Assembly: GCA_903912435.1 (NCBI GenBank)
Contig: CAIWHI010000731.1
Span: 1-7,037 of the forward strand
Length of the DNA: 7,037 nucleotides
Source: an uncultured Bacteroidota bacterium
Lineage (GTDB): Bacteria > Bacteroidota > Bacteroidia > Chitinophagales > Chitinophagaceae
Reading direction: 5' to 3'
The translations under genes were made by a program, and so were the position numbers. This document shows, one piece after another, positions 1 to 6,148 of the stretch; the first letter of the stretch is position 1; the number at the start of each line of letters is the position of its first letter. Below the pieces are notes generated by a model. It ran no database searches and was not told the origin of the DNA. It saw only the letters and a program-made list of their open reading frames with translations.

Positions 1-604
1 CGCGGCTGGTTTCGGCGGGCATGCCTACCAGCCATGGTAGCCAATATTTGGCCATTTCTTTTTCGCCCATCATCTCCCATGGGTGCACAAAGATGCTGCA
101 ACCCAATTGTTCGGCGGCTTGCCAAAATGGGTCGAATGATGGGTCGCTGAGGTTTTTGGTATTTATATTGGAGCCTATTTCAAGGCCGGGCATTTTTAAT
201 TCGGTGATACAGCGGTCCATTTCCTTTATGGCCGTATCAACATCTTGCATGGGAACAGTGCCAATACCTATGAAGCGGGTAGGGTGAAGGTCGACACACT
301 GGGCAATATGGTCGTTGAAAAAACGGGCTGTTTCGAGGGCATGGGCTGGTTGGGCAAAGTAATTGAAGAGTACAGGAATGGTAGATAGCACCTGAACATC
401 AACCGAGGTCATATCCATTTCCCTGGTGCGTACGTGTGGGTCCCAGCAATTGTGTTCTATTTCGCGGAACACCTTATCGCCCTTTATCATTTTAGCGCAA
501 CAGGGTTTGTGGTGTTCCAACCTTATAAATTCACCATAACCAAATTTCCGGAACCAATTAGGGATGTGTTCCGGCATTATGTGAGTATGGATGTCGATTT
601 TCAT
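1..604 (-). CDS. ACMSD: 2-amino-3-carboxymuconate-6-semialdehyde decarboxylase (ACMSD), N-terminal part
   Basis: The frame opens with ATG at 604-602 and stays open for 201 codons to the left edge, so roughly the last 130 residues of a family protein of about 335 are missing. It belongs to the amidohydrolase_2 superfamily (TIM barrel, metal dependent). The start MKIDIHTH supplies the first two zinc ligands, His6 and His8. HPWEMMG (174-180) supplies the third, His174. The segments FGYGEFI (21-27), FREIEHNCWDP (46-56, with Arg47 at the substrate-binding arginine known from human ACMSD) and KYWLPWLVGMPAETS (186-200) are hallmarks of ACMSD rather than of other decarboxylases in the superfamily. 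The catalytic His and the Asp metal ligand expected later lie outside the window. The family decarboxylates ACMS in the cytosol, diverting 3-hydroxyanthranilate carbon away from quinolinate/NAD in kynurenine or nitrobenzoate degradation; which pathway applies here is not visible. No clear promoter or Shine-Dalgarno precedes it. Confidence 0.9.
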   Translation of the reverse strand, partial: MKIDIHTHIMPEHIPNWFRKFGYGEFIRLEHHKPCCAKMIKGDKVFREIEHNCWDPHVRTREMDMTSVDVQVLSTIPVLFNYFAQPAHALETARFFNDHIAQCVDLHPTRFIGIGTVPMQDVDTAIKEMDRCITELKMPGLEIGSNINTKNLSDPSFDPFWQAAEQLGCSIFVHPWEMMGEKEMAKYWLPWLVGMPAETSR

Positions 605-668
605 ATTTGTATTGGTTTTTTGAAAATGTTTATATGTGTTTAATTAAGTATTTATAACCCGGAGGCCT

Positions 669-696
669 CACCCCGGCTCTCCAAGGGGAGAGGGTG
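669..696. repeat. GC-rich stem-loop, intergenic repeat unit
   Basis: CACC (669-672) pairs with GGTG (693-696), and CTCTCC (677-682) pairs with GGAGAG (687-692) around an AAGG loop. Four unpaired bases (CCGG) sit on the left side. The unit is much richer in GC than its surroundings. Its right part (CTCC-AA-GG-GGAGAG, then GGTGTTGTATCC) is echoed in decayed form about 110 bases further on. This suggests a dispersed intergenic palindromic element rather than a terminator, as neither side has a T-tract. Confidence 0.5.
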
Positions 697-741
697 TTGT
701 ATCCGACTTTTTCTGACAGTAATTTTTGATGACTTGGTGAT

Positions 742-771
742 TTTGTCAATGTCATTTTAAATGTACTTTTG
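742..771 (+). promoter_or_regulatory. Possible Bacteroidota promoter with no gene behind it
   Basis: TACTTTTG (764-771) matches the -7 consensus TAnnTTTG exactly. TTTG at 742-745 could act as the -33 element, with an 18-base spacer that is slightly short. The predicted start site is near 775. No plus-strand gene follows before the convergent M16 operon, so it would drive either a small RNA or nothing. Confidence 0.3.
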
Positions 772-787
772 TGCAATAAATTAGATA

Positions 788-812
788 CTCCAAAGGAGAG
801 CGTGTTATACCC
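788..812. repeat. Decayed second copy of the intergenic repeat
   Basis: CTCCAAAGGAGAGCGTGTTATACCC aligns to 679-705 with a one- or two-base gap and a few substitutions (shared CTCCAA, GGAGAG and GTGTT). The stem is reduced to CTCC/GGAG around an AAA loop, so it is probably a degenerate relic. Confidence 0.35.
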
Positions 813-923
813 AAATGATTAGCACTTTTTATTAAAAATGAAATATTTTGTTTTAAGAACATCCTCCTAACCCACTTCGCTAACGCACAAATCCATCGCA
901 TAAAGGGAGAATTACTGCTTCAA

Positions 924-931
924 TATTTTTG
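924..931 (+). promoter_or_regulatory. Second promoter-like box in the gene-free stretch
   Basis: TATTTTTG fits TAnnTTTG and is followed by TGCAAT, exactly as at 764-777. No -33 TTTG is visible at the right distance. A weak hairpin (ATTCC 939-943 / GGAAT 950-954, then TTTT) lies just downstream. In AT-rich DNA a match of this kind can arise by chance. Confidence 0.2.
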
Positions 932-1007
932 TGCAATTATTCCTTTATTGGAATTTTTGCAGTTTTGACAGTTATGGAATGGTGGTTTGGTTGTCAAATA
1001 TAAACCT

Positions 1008-1045
1008 AAAAACGAAAATAGCCGCCCCCTGATGGGAGCGGCTAT
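1008..1045 (-). terminator. Intrinsic terminator of the M16 peptidase operon
   Basis: ATAGCCGC (1018-1025) pairs perfectly with GCGGCTAT (1038-1045). After one C/A mismatch, CCC (1027-1029) pairs with GGG (1034-1036) around a TGAT tetraloop. Read on the minus strand, the hairpin begins 43 bases after the stop codon of the upstream gene and is followed by TTTCGTTTTT. A strong GC stem plus a T-rich tail makes this a convincing Rho-independent terminator for minus-strand transcription. Confidence 0.9.
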
Positions 1046-1088
1046 GAAATTTATTAATTGCTTAAGAAAGATTAGTATAAAATGCCGA

Positions 1089-3188
1089 TTAATTAAACTC
1101 GGTATCAGCAATGCCTTTATTGATTTCTACTGTTGATACTTCAGCAGTAAAAGACTGCCCACCTGCGGTTTCAACTACCTTATAAGGTACTTTGTAGCCA
1201 TTTGTTCCAGGGACATCCCTATAATCGGAATAATCGGAGGTTTGCAATGCCTCACCTTCACCCTGTACTTTTCTGATGAGCATATTGGTAGTTGCATCAT
1301 AGTATTCTACTGATTTTTTACCTTTTGCATTCACCACATCCATCACATAGGCTTTGTTGCCATTTACATCTTCCAAACCTTTAAGGGTACGTTTGATGCC
1401 AAATTTTTCAGGATGGAATTCGGCTGACATATCAGCTTGTTCCATAATTTCGTTCAGGTCATCACCAGAAAGGTCCTTTTTCTGGCCTTGTATTTCCATA
1501 TAGCCTTTTGTTCCGTTAAATACTTGTTTTTGAACGGTCATTTTCTGACCATTAATTGATGCATCCACTGACATTTTGTACATGTTAGGTGCCTTTTTAA
1601 ATTCAGAAACAGTCAAGGGCATTCCCTGCATTGAGCTTGATGAGGTGATTTTAAGGTCTTTCAGGCTTTTGAAAGCGGCTTCTCCACCTATGGCTGCAAT
1701 GTGTTTCTTAATGATGTCATCAGCAGTTATACCGGCTGGAGCTGCAGCAATAGCACTAGCTGTGATTGGTTTGCCACTGTAGTCGTAATAATCAACCTTG
1801 CCATCAGCACTGAAGCGGGCTAGTTTTTCAGCTACTTCTTCCTTGCTACCAGCTACTACTATATTTGCATTTTTTGGGCGAATGTATTTTTTAGAAATTG
1901 CCATAACATCATCGGCAGTTACTGCACTCAGGTTTTTCAGGTAATTCTGGTAATAATCTTTAGGCATGTGGTAACGCTCGATGTTTATAGCAAACTGTGC
2001 TACACGATTTGGATCTTCCAATCCTATCGCAAAGTTACCAGAAAGGTAGTTGATTGCATTTTGCAGGGTAGTATCACTTACTTTTTCGGTCTGCATCATG
2101 TTCATCTCATCAAGAATTGCGCCTACAGCACTATCAGAAACAATGTTGCGGCATTTAACAGTAGCAGAGAATGATCCACCGAGTTCATCAGCATCAATTG
2201 AAGAGTAGGCACCATAAGTCCAGCCATGTTTTTCACGGAGGTCGAGAAATAGACGCCCTTGTGAGCCACCGCCTAATACTGTATTGGTAACGCGAGCCTT
2301 TATTACATCAGCAGAACCTGGTTGCAAATCAATAGGGTAGGTAACACTTACCACACTCTGTACAGCACCAGTCCTTGGGGCGAAATCAACCTTGGTTAGT
2401 TTAGTTCCATCATTACCTGATAATCCAGGGATAGAGTAAGTAGCAACAGGTACATCTCTTTTCTCCCATTTGCCAAAATATTTTTCAATCATTGGTTTTA
2501 CTTCAGCAAGGGTCATATCACCTACAATTGCCATGTAAGCAACATTTGGTCTGAAGTAGGTTTTGTAGTAACTATTACATTTTTCAAGAGTGATTTTCTT
2601 GATGGTTTCTTCATTTGGTATTTCACCATTCGGGTGGTTTTTGCCAAAGTTTACGAATGCACTAACATTCTTTACCATGGCATCAGGCTGGTTTTTAGTG
2701 GTTTGCAGCTCTGATATCACTTTTGTTTTTTCTTTTTCCAGCTCGTCCTTACTGATTACGGCATTCATGGCAATATCAGCCATCAGGTCGAAAATCTTTT
2801 CAGAGTATTTTTTTAATCCGCCGCCAGACAAGCCCTGATCTGAAACATTGATGGATGCACCCATTTGGTCAATGGCTGCATTGAGCTGGTCTTTAGAACG
2901 GGTTGTAGTACCAGAAAGCAGTAATTCCGACATCATGTCGCGGTAACCTGCCATATCGCCCTGAAGTTCGGGACGGGTAGCAAATTCGATATTGCACTCA
3001 ATGGTAGGCAGTTTGTGGTTTTCAACAACGAATACCTGCAAACCATTAGGTAAAGTAAAGCTTTCAGACTTTCCCAGTTTAATTTCAGGGGCAGGACCGG
3101 GCTTTGGTTTAATGCTCCTGTCGAGCGTTTGCGCCCAACCACTAGTGATGAGGGCAAGTGTAAATATGGATAATGTGATTTTTTTCAT
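1089..3188 (-). CDS. Non-catalytic M16 peptidase-family subunit with extra C-terminal domain
   Basis: The protein has 699 residues. A Sec signal peptide (residues 1-19, cleavage likely after SGWA) predicts a periplasmic location. The N-terminal M16 domain (about 42-165) has the fold sequence of the family, but HxxEH is replaced by DMMSE (84-88), so it cannot bind zinc in the usual way. The C-terminal M16 domain (about 200-380) keeps LREKHGWTYGAYSS (317-330). Arg318 and Tyr325 there correspond to the conserved Arg/Tyr pair that M16B enzymes use in catalysis. Residues 485-699 form a separate beta-rich module (GGEAAFKSLK..., KAPNMYKMS) that resembles LolA/lipoprotein-sorting-like domains; that resemblance is inference. 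The gene starts 40 bases after the stop of the catalytic M16 gene and shares its operon, as expected for a heterodimer partner. Its true substrate is unknown. Alternative: a stand-alone chaperone-like or binding subunit. Confidence 0.9.
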   Translation of the reverse strand: MKKITLSIFTLALITSGWAQTLDRSIKPKPGPAPEIKLGKSESFTLPNGLQVFVVENHKLPTIECNIEFATRPELQGDMAGYRDMMSELLLSGTTTRSKDQLNAAIDQMGASINVSDQGLSGGGLKKYSEKIFDLMADIAMNAVISKDELEKEKTKVISELQTTKNQPDAMVKNVSAFVNFGKNHPNGEIPNEETIKKITLEKCNSYYKTYFRPNVAYMAIVGDMTLAEVKPMIEKYFGKWEKRDVPVATYSIPGLSGNDGTKLTKVDFAPRTGAVQSVVSVTYPIDLQPGSADVIKARVTNTVLGGGSQGRLFLDLREKHGWTYGAYSSIDADELGGSFSATVKCRNIVSDSAVGAILDEMNMMQTEKVSDTTLQNAINYLSGNFAIGLEDPNRVAQFAINIERYHMPKDYYQNYLKNLSAVTADDVMAISKKYIRPKNANIVVAGSKEEVAEKLARFSADGKVDYYDYSGKPITASAIAAAPAGITADDIIKKHIAAIGGEAAFKSLKDLKITSSSSMQGMPLTVSEFKKAPNMYKMSVDASINGQKMTVQKQVFNGTKGYMEIQGQKKDLSGDDLNEIMEQADMSAEFHPEKFGIKRTLKGLEDVNGNKAYVMDVVNAKGKKSVEYYDATTNMLIRKVQGEGEALQTSDYSDYRDVPGTNGYKVPYKVVETAGGQSFTAEVSTVEINKGIADTEFN

Positions 3189-3228
3189 TTTAGAATATTT
3201 TTAAGCTGATTAGCTGAATAGTTTTGTC

Positions 3229-4641
3229 TTACTTTTTAGTAGCTGGTTTGCCAGTTGGTTTAGACTGTGGCTTGGCTGGAGCTTTAGCCTCTTTTTTATC
3301 GCCACCTTTCTCACCTTGCTCTGATTTTGGCAGGTAATACACTACCAGACGGTTTTCTTTAGTCAGGTATTTATTAGCTACACGTTTAATGTCGTCCTTA
3401 GTTACTTTTTTGTAGCGGTCAAGTTCGGTATTTATTAAATCAGCATTACCATCAAAAGTGTAGTAGGTAGCCAGGTTGGTAGCTACGCCAATGTCTTTTT
3501 GGTTCTGGGCAATGAAGTCAGTTTCAGCCTGGTTCTGTAGTTTATTGTATTCTTCAACAGTGATACCTACATTTTTTACCTTGTCGATTTCTGTCAACAT
3601 TGATTTTTCAAGGTCTTCTGGTTTGATACCCATGTTAGCAATACCTAGCATCACTGCCAAACCCGGAGCTTCGTTACCAAGGTCGAAAGCAGCAGCCTGA
3701 ACTGCTTTTTGCTGGTTGTCAACTATTTCTTTCTGGAACCTAGAGCTCTTACCCTGGCTTAATAACTGGGTAAGCAACTGAACTGCATAATAATCGTCGC
3801 TACCACGCTGTGGGGTATGGTAGGCAAGGATTACACCAGGTAACTGGATATTGTCATAGAATTTTACTCTTTTTTCAGCTTTCTGGGCTGGTTCTACCTC
3901 TTTAGGGCGTGGGATAGCCTTTGTACCTTTTGGTATTTCGCCAAAGTATTTGGTGATTAAGTCTTTAGTTTGTGCAACAGTGAAGTCGCCAGAAATTACC
4001 ACAACGGCATTGTCAGGTACATAAAAGGTTTTGTAGAAATTCATAAACTCAGACAGGGAAGCCTGGTCGATGTATTGCTCCTTGCCTATAGGGCTCCAGC
4101 GGTATGGATAAACTGAATAGGCATTTTCGAAAATAACATTAATAATTTGTCCATAGGGAGTATTATCATAGCGTTGTTTTTTTTCTTCCTTTACTACTTT
4201 ACGCTGTGTTTCTACGCCTATTGTGTCAATTTTGGCATGTGCCATACGCTCAGATTCCATCCATAGGGCAAGTTCCAATTGGTTAGAAGGTAAAACTTCG
4301 TAATAGAAAGTACGGTCTTGGGTGGTATTTGCGTTCAATTGTCCGCCGGCAGCCTGGATGAATTTCATGTATTCGCCCCTTTTGATGTGGTCACTGCCTT
4401 CGAAAAGGAGGTGCTCGAAGAAGTGTGCGAAACCGGTACGCTGCGGGTCTTCGTTTTTGGAGCCTACATGGTACATTACGGAAACCGCAACGATTGGGGT
4501 GGAATGGTCTTCCTGTAGAATTACATGCAAGCCATTAGGCATTGTGTATTCTGTGTAATTGATTTTAGCATTTGCCTGTTTTGCGCCAAACGTCAGTAAG
4601 GATGCGCCCAGCAACATGCCGAAAAAAGCATTTCGCTTCAT
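3229..4641 (-). CDS. Catalytic M16B zinc metallopeptidase (insulinase family), periplasmic
   Basis: The protein has 470 residues. It starts with a Sec signal peptide (1-25, cleavage likely after ANA) and no lipobox. The inverted zinc motif HFFEH (73-77) gives His73 and His77 as zinc ligands and Glu76 as the catalytic base. Glu153 in VVKEEKKQR is the expected third ligand, 75 residues after His77. The N-terminal M16 domain spans about 30-175 and the C-terminal domain about 185-365. Where the partner has the Arg/Tyr pair, this protein has Val307 and Val314, so it appears to need the partner's active-site residues, as described for MPP-like M16B heterodimers. The last 30 residues (441-470) are a Lys/Ala/Pro/Gly-rich tail of low complexity. 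It is first in its operon, with its own promoter 20 bases upstream. It probably degrades or processes peptides in the periplasm; no specific substrate can be read from the sequence. Confidence 0.94.
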   Translation of the reverse strand: MKRNAFFGMLLGASLLTFGAKQANAKINYTEYTMPNGLHVILQEDHSTPIVAVSVMYHVGSKNEDPQRTGFAHFFEHLLFEGSDHIKRGEYMKFIQAAGGQLNANTTQDRTFYYEVLPSNQLELALWMESERMAHAKIDTIGVETQRKVVKEEKKQRYDNTPYGQIINVIFENAYSVYPYRWSPIGKEQYIDQASLSEFMNFYKTFYVPDNAVVVISGDFTVAQTKDLITKYFGEIPKGTKAIPRPKEVEPAQKAEKRVKFYDNIQLPGVILAYHTPQRGSDDYYAVQLLTQLLSQGKSSRFQKEIVDNQQKAVQAAAFDLGNEAPGLAVMLGIANMGIKPEDLEKSMLTEIDKVKNVGITVEEYNKLQNQAETDFIAQNQKDIGVATNLATYYTFDGNADLINTELDRYKKVTKDDIKRVANKYLTKENRLVVYYLPKSEQGEKGGDKKEAKAPAKPQSKPTGKPATKK

Positions 4642-4660
4642 GATTTTTTAAAATTTGGTG

Positions 4661-4668
4661 CAAAAGTA
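4661..4668 (-). promoter_or_regulatory. -7 promoter element of the M16 operon
   Basis: On the minus strand this reads TACTTTTG followed by C, a full match to the Bacteroidota sigma -7 consensus TAnnTTTG. With the usual geometry transcription would begin near 4657, giving a leader of about 16 bases before the ATG at 4641. No clear -33 TTTG is visible upstream. The leader is A/T-rich without a Shine-Dalgarno sequence, which is typical of the phylum. Confidence 0.7.
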
Positions 4669-4885
4669 ATGTTTAGGTGCTTATGTAGGTGGTATGGGGG
4701 GAATAAATCACCCATAAATTCACGTTAATAGGCTGGGGGTATACCTTGGGACTCAAATTGTGTTTCTCCCCCAATTCAATTAAACTTGAAATATTATTAT
4801 TTGCTTCTATGCCTTAGAGGGGAATAATTAAACGGTGTAGCAGTGTTTAGTGACGGTTAACATTTAATATTCTCTTCCGAACCCT

Positions 4886-4893
4886 TTACTTTG
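4886..4893 (+). promoter_or_regulatory. Probable -7 element placing the start site at the ATG
   Basis: TTACTTTG then C matches TAnnTTTGC with one mismatch (T for A at the second base). If G4893 is position -4, transcription starts at about 4897-4898, essentially on the initiation codon. No -33 TTTG is evident. The remaining divergent intergenic DNA (4669-4885) shows only an 8-base palindrome, GGTATACC (4738-4745), and no other recognisable site. Confidence 0.5.
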
Positions 4894-4897
4894 CACT

Positions 4898-5953
4898 ATG
4901 GAAGTAGATTTCCTCATATTGGGTCAGGGTTTGGCGGGAACCTTGCTGAGTCGGAATTTGATGCAGGCGGGTAATTCGGTTATGGTGATTGATAATAATT
5001 TGCCCAACTGTGCAAGTAAGACTTGTGGGGGGATTATTAATCCTATTACAGGTATGAGGCTGGTAAGGACATGGCTGATTGAGGAGTTATTGCCCTATGC
5101 ATTGAAGACCTTTATTGAGATAGGCAAGGAATTGAAATTGCAACCTGTGAGGCAATGTTCAATTCTGGATTTCCATCCAAATGTGGCTGCAAAGGAAGTT
5201 TTTGAAAAGAAGGCTGTTACTGAAAGCCAATACCTATATAGTATAGAACACACTGTAGCATGGGAGCCGTATTTTAGGTTTAACTATGGGATAGGTGGGA
5301 TAGCTGATTCCCTGCAGATTGATATTGCCTCTATAATAATGGAGTGGGGTAGGAGACGGGAGGCTGAGGGCAGGTTAATGAAGGAGTTATTTGACTGGGA
5401 TGAATTAAGGCTAACTGATGAGGGTGTAGTATATAAAGGTATTAATGCAAGGAAGTTGATATGTTGTGAAGGGGCAATGGCTGATGAGAACCCTTATTTT
5501 AACCGTTTGCCATGGTCGAAGGATAAGGGGGAGGCACTTATAGCAGAGATACCTGATTTGCCTGATACCTATATATATAAGCAGGCAATAGGAATAGTGC
5601 CTTTGTGCAAAGGTCTATTCTGGATTGGTGCGACCCACGACTGGAAATATACGGATATGAAGCCTACAGAAGCTTTCAGGAAGAAGGTGGAAGCAGACCT
5701 GGGTTATTGGTTGAAGGTGCCTTATAAAATAGTTGACCACCTTGTAGGCAGAAGACCCGCAAATCTGGATAGAAGACCATTTGTGGGTTTGCATCCGGTG
5801 CACCAACAGGTAGGTATATTAAATGGAATGGGCGGTAAGGGTTGTTCTTTTGCACCCTATTTTGCCCATCAATTTTCGGCTTATTTGGTGGAGGGTAAAA
5901 CCATTATGCCAGAAGTAGATGTGAATAGATTTTCGAAGGTTTTGTCCAGATGA
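4898..5953 (+). CDS. FAD-dependent oxidoreductase, DAO (D-amino acid oxidase-like) family
   Basis: The protein has 351 residues. The N-terminal Rossmann dinucleotide-binding motif GQGLAG (9-14) lies in beta-alpha-beta context and ends at the ribose-binding acid Asp32 (VMVID). It is followed by CGGIINPITG (43-52), the FAD-contacting stretch of this family. Near the C-terminus GRRPANLDRRPFVG (284-297) and NGMGGKGCSFAPYFA (309-323) are the second FAD-contacting region of DAO enzymes. There is no signal peptide or membrane span, so it is cytosolic. It resembles the FAD domains of glycine oxidase (ThiO) and MnmC and a DAO group common in Bacteroidota. The substrate, presumably a secondary or primary amine, cannot be assigned. 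Arginine codons are mostly AGG/AGA (16 of 19 by hand count), unlike the flanking ribosomal genes. It stands alone, diverging from the M16 operon, with a probable terminator behind it. The ATG is fixed by the adjacent promoter and the immediate GxGxxG start. Confidence 0.88.
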   Translation: MEVDFLILGQGLAGTLLSRNLMQAGNSVMVIDNNLPNCASKTCGGIINPITGMRLVRTWLIEELLPYALKTFIEIGKELKLQPVRQCSILDFHPNVAAKEVFEKKAVTESQYLYSIEHTVAWEPYFRFNYGIGGIADSLQIDIASIIMEWGRRREAEGRLMKELFDWDELRLTDEGVVYKGINARKLICCEGAMADENPYFNRLPWSKDKGEALIAEIPDLPDTYIYKQAIGIVPLCKGLFWIGATHDWKYTDMKPTEAFRKKVEADLGYWLKVPYKIVDHLVGRRPANLDRRPFVGLHPVHQQVGILNGMGGKGCSFAPYFAHQFSAYLVEGKTIMPEVDVNRFSKVLSR

Positions 5954-5963
5954 TTTTTGTGTG

Positions 5964-5990
5964 AATATTGTGTTCCAATATTAATTTTTC
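5964..5990 (+). terminator. Intrinsic terminator after the FAD oxidoreductase
   Basis: AATATTG (5964-5970) pairs with CAATATT (5976-5982) around a TGTTC loop and is followed by AATTTTTC. The hairpin starts 11 bases after the TGA stop. The stem is AT-rich, so termination may be moderate, but the position and T-tract support the call. It would insulate the infA operon from read-through. Confidence 0.65.
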
Positions 5991-6022
5991 AGGAAAAGCA
6001 CTTAAATTGCCCTTCTTTTCGG

Positions 6023-6041
6023 GTATTTAGTCCTTAAATAC
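6023..6041. repeat. Inverted repeat upstream of the infA promoters
   Basis: GTATTTA (6023-6029) and TAAATAC (6035-6041) form a perfect 7-base inverted repeat with a GTCCT spacer. It lies where the -33 region of the first promoter (6056-6063) would be and could be an operator-like site. There is no T-tract after it. An alternative pairing of TAAAT...CCC (6003-6012) with GGGTATTTA (6021-6029) overlaps it. Confidence 0.35.
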
Positions 6042-6055
6042 TCAGGAAATACATC

Positions 6056-6063
6056 TATTTTTG
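6056..6063 (+). promoter_or_regulatory. Upstream (distal) promoter -7 element for infA
   Basis: TATTTTTG followed by CAGCC is a full TAnnTTTGC match. The same CTAnnTTTGCAGnCC context recurs at the proximal promoter, which argues against a chance match. No -33 TTTG is seen 19-21 bases upstream; an inverted repeat sits there instead. Transcription from here would begin near 6067 and give infA a leader of about 80 bases. Confidence 0.5.
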
Positions 6064-6099
6064 CAGCCTGCCAGAGAAAATTTTTATTTTTAAACGATT

Positions 6100-6132
6100 T
6101 TTGATTTAAATGAAAAGTTTTCACTACCTTTG
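6100..6132 (+). promoter_or_regulatory. Main (proximal) promoter of the infA-rpmJ-rpsM operon
   Basis: TTTG (6100-6103) and TACCTTTG (6125-6132) are the -33 and -7 elements of the Bacteroidota primary sigma factor, separated by 21 bases. CAGTCC follows the -7 box, a context often seen in front of translation genes in this phylum. The predicted start is near 6136, leaving a leader of about 13 bases. The DNA upstream of and within the spacer is A/T-rich, consistent with a strong promoter. Confidence 0.85.
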
Positions 6133-6148
6133 CAGTCCTTAAAAAAAT

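Larger units (their letters stand above)
605..1017. other. Gene-free stretch with degenerate repeats and promoter-like boxes
   Basis: This AT-rich region separates the terminator of the M16 operon from the ACMSD start. I find no credible coding frame in it. It contains a GC-rich stem-loop (669-696), a decayed related copy (788-812), and a third stretch (about 863-917) with CCTCCTAACCC and AAAGGGAGAATTA arms that resembles the same kind of worn intergenic repeat. Two plus-strand TAnnTTTG boxes (764-771 and 924-931) share the 14-base sequence TAyTTTTGTGCAAT with one mismatch. A minus-strand TATATTTG (995-1002) is the only consensus -7 box that could serve the ACMSD gene. It would imply a leader of almost 400 bases, which makes it doubtful. 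Confidence 0.6.

Noticed and set aside
21..643. Plus-strand frames 21-287 and 434-643
   Set aside because: They are antisense to the ACMSD coding region, which has clear family motifs. The second merely extends into the AT-rich upstream DNA.
920..1111. A 63-codon minus-strand frame spanning the end of the M16 operon
   Set aside because: It overlaps the stop region of the 699-codon gene and reads through the strong terminator hairpin; it has no start signal and no recognisable protein family.
1576..3204. Several open frames of about 68-82 codons on the plus strand (1576-1782, 1968-2174, 2590-2838, 2992-3204) and one on the minus strand (2933-3157)
   Set aside because: All lie within the 699-residue M16-family gene in other frames or on the opposite strand, with no promoter, no recognisable domain and compositions expected of shadow translation.
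3204..3218. Tandem AGCTGA repeat between the two M16 genes
   Set aside because: Only two six-base units in a 40-base spacer; too short to argue for a regulatory site or hairpin terminator, and there is no T-tract on the transcribed strand.
3476..4558. Plus-strand frames 3476-3700, 4318-4518 and 4322-4558
   Set aside because: They are antisense to the catalytic M16 gene, whose zinc motif and domain structure are unmistakable; two of them overlap each other in different frames.
4738..4745. GGTATACC palindrome in the divergent intergenic region
   Set aside because: Eight bases, single occurrence, no second half-site nearby; expected by chance in a few kilobases.
5615..5806. A 63-codon minus-strand frame
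   Set aside because: It is antisense to the FAD oxidoreductase and explained by that gene's codon pattern.
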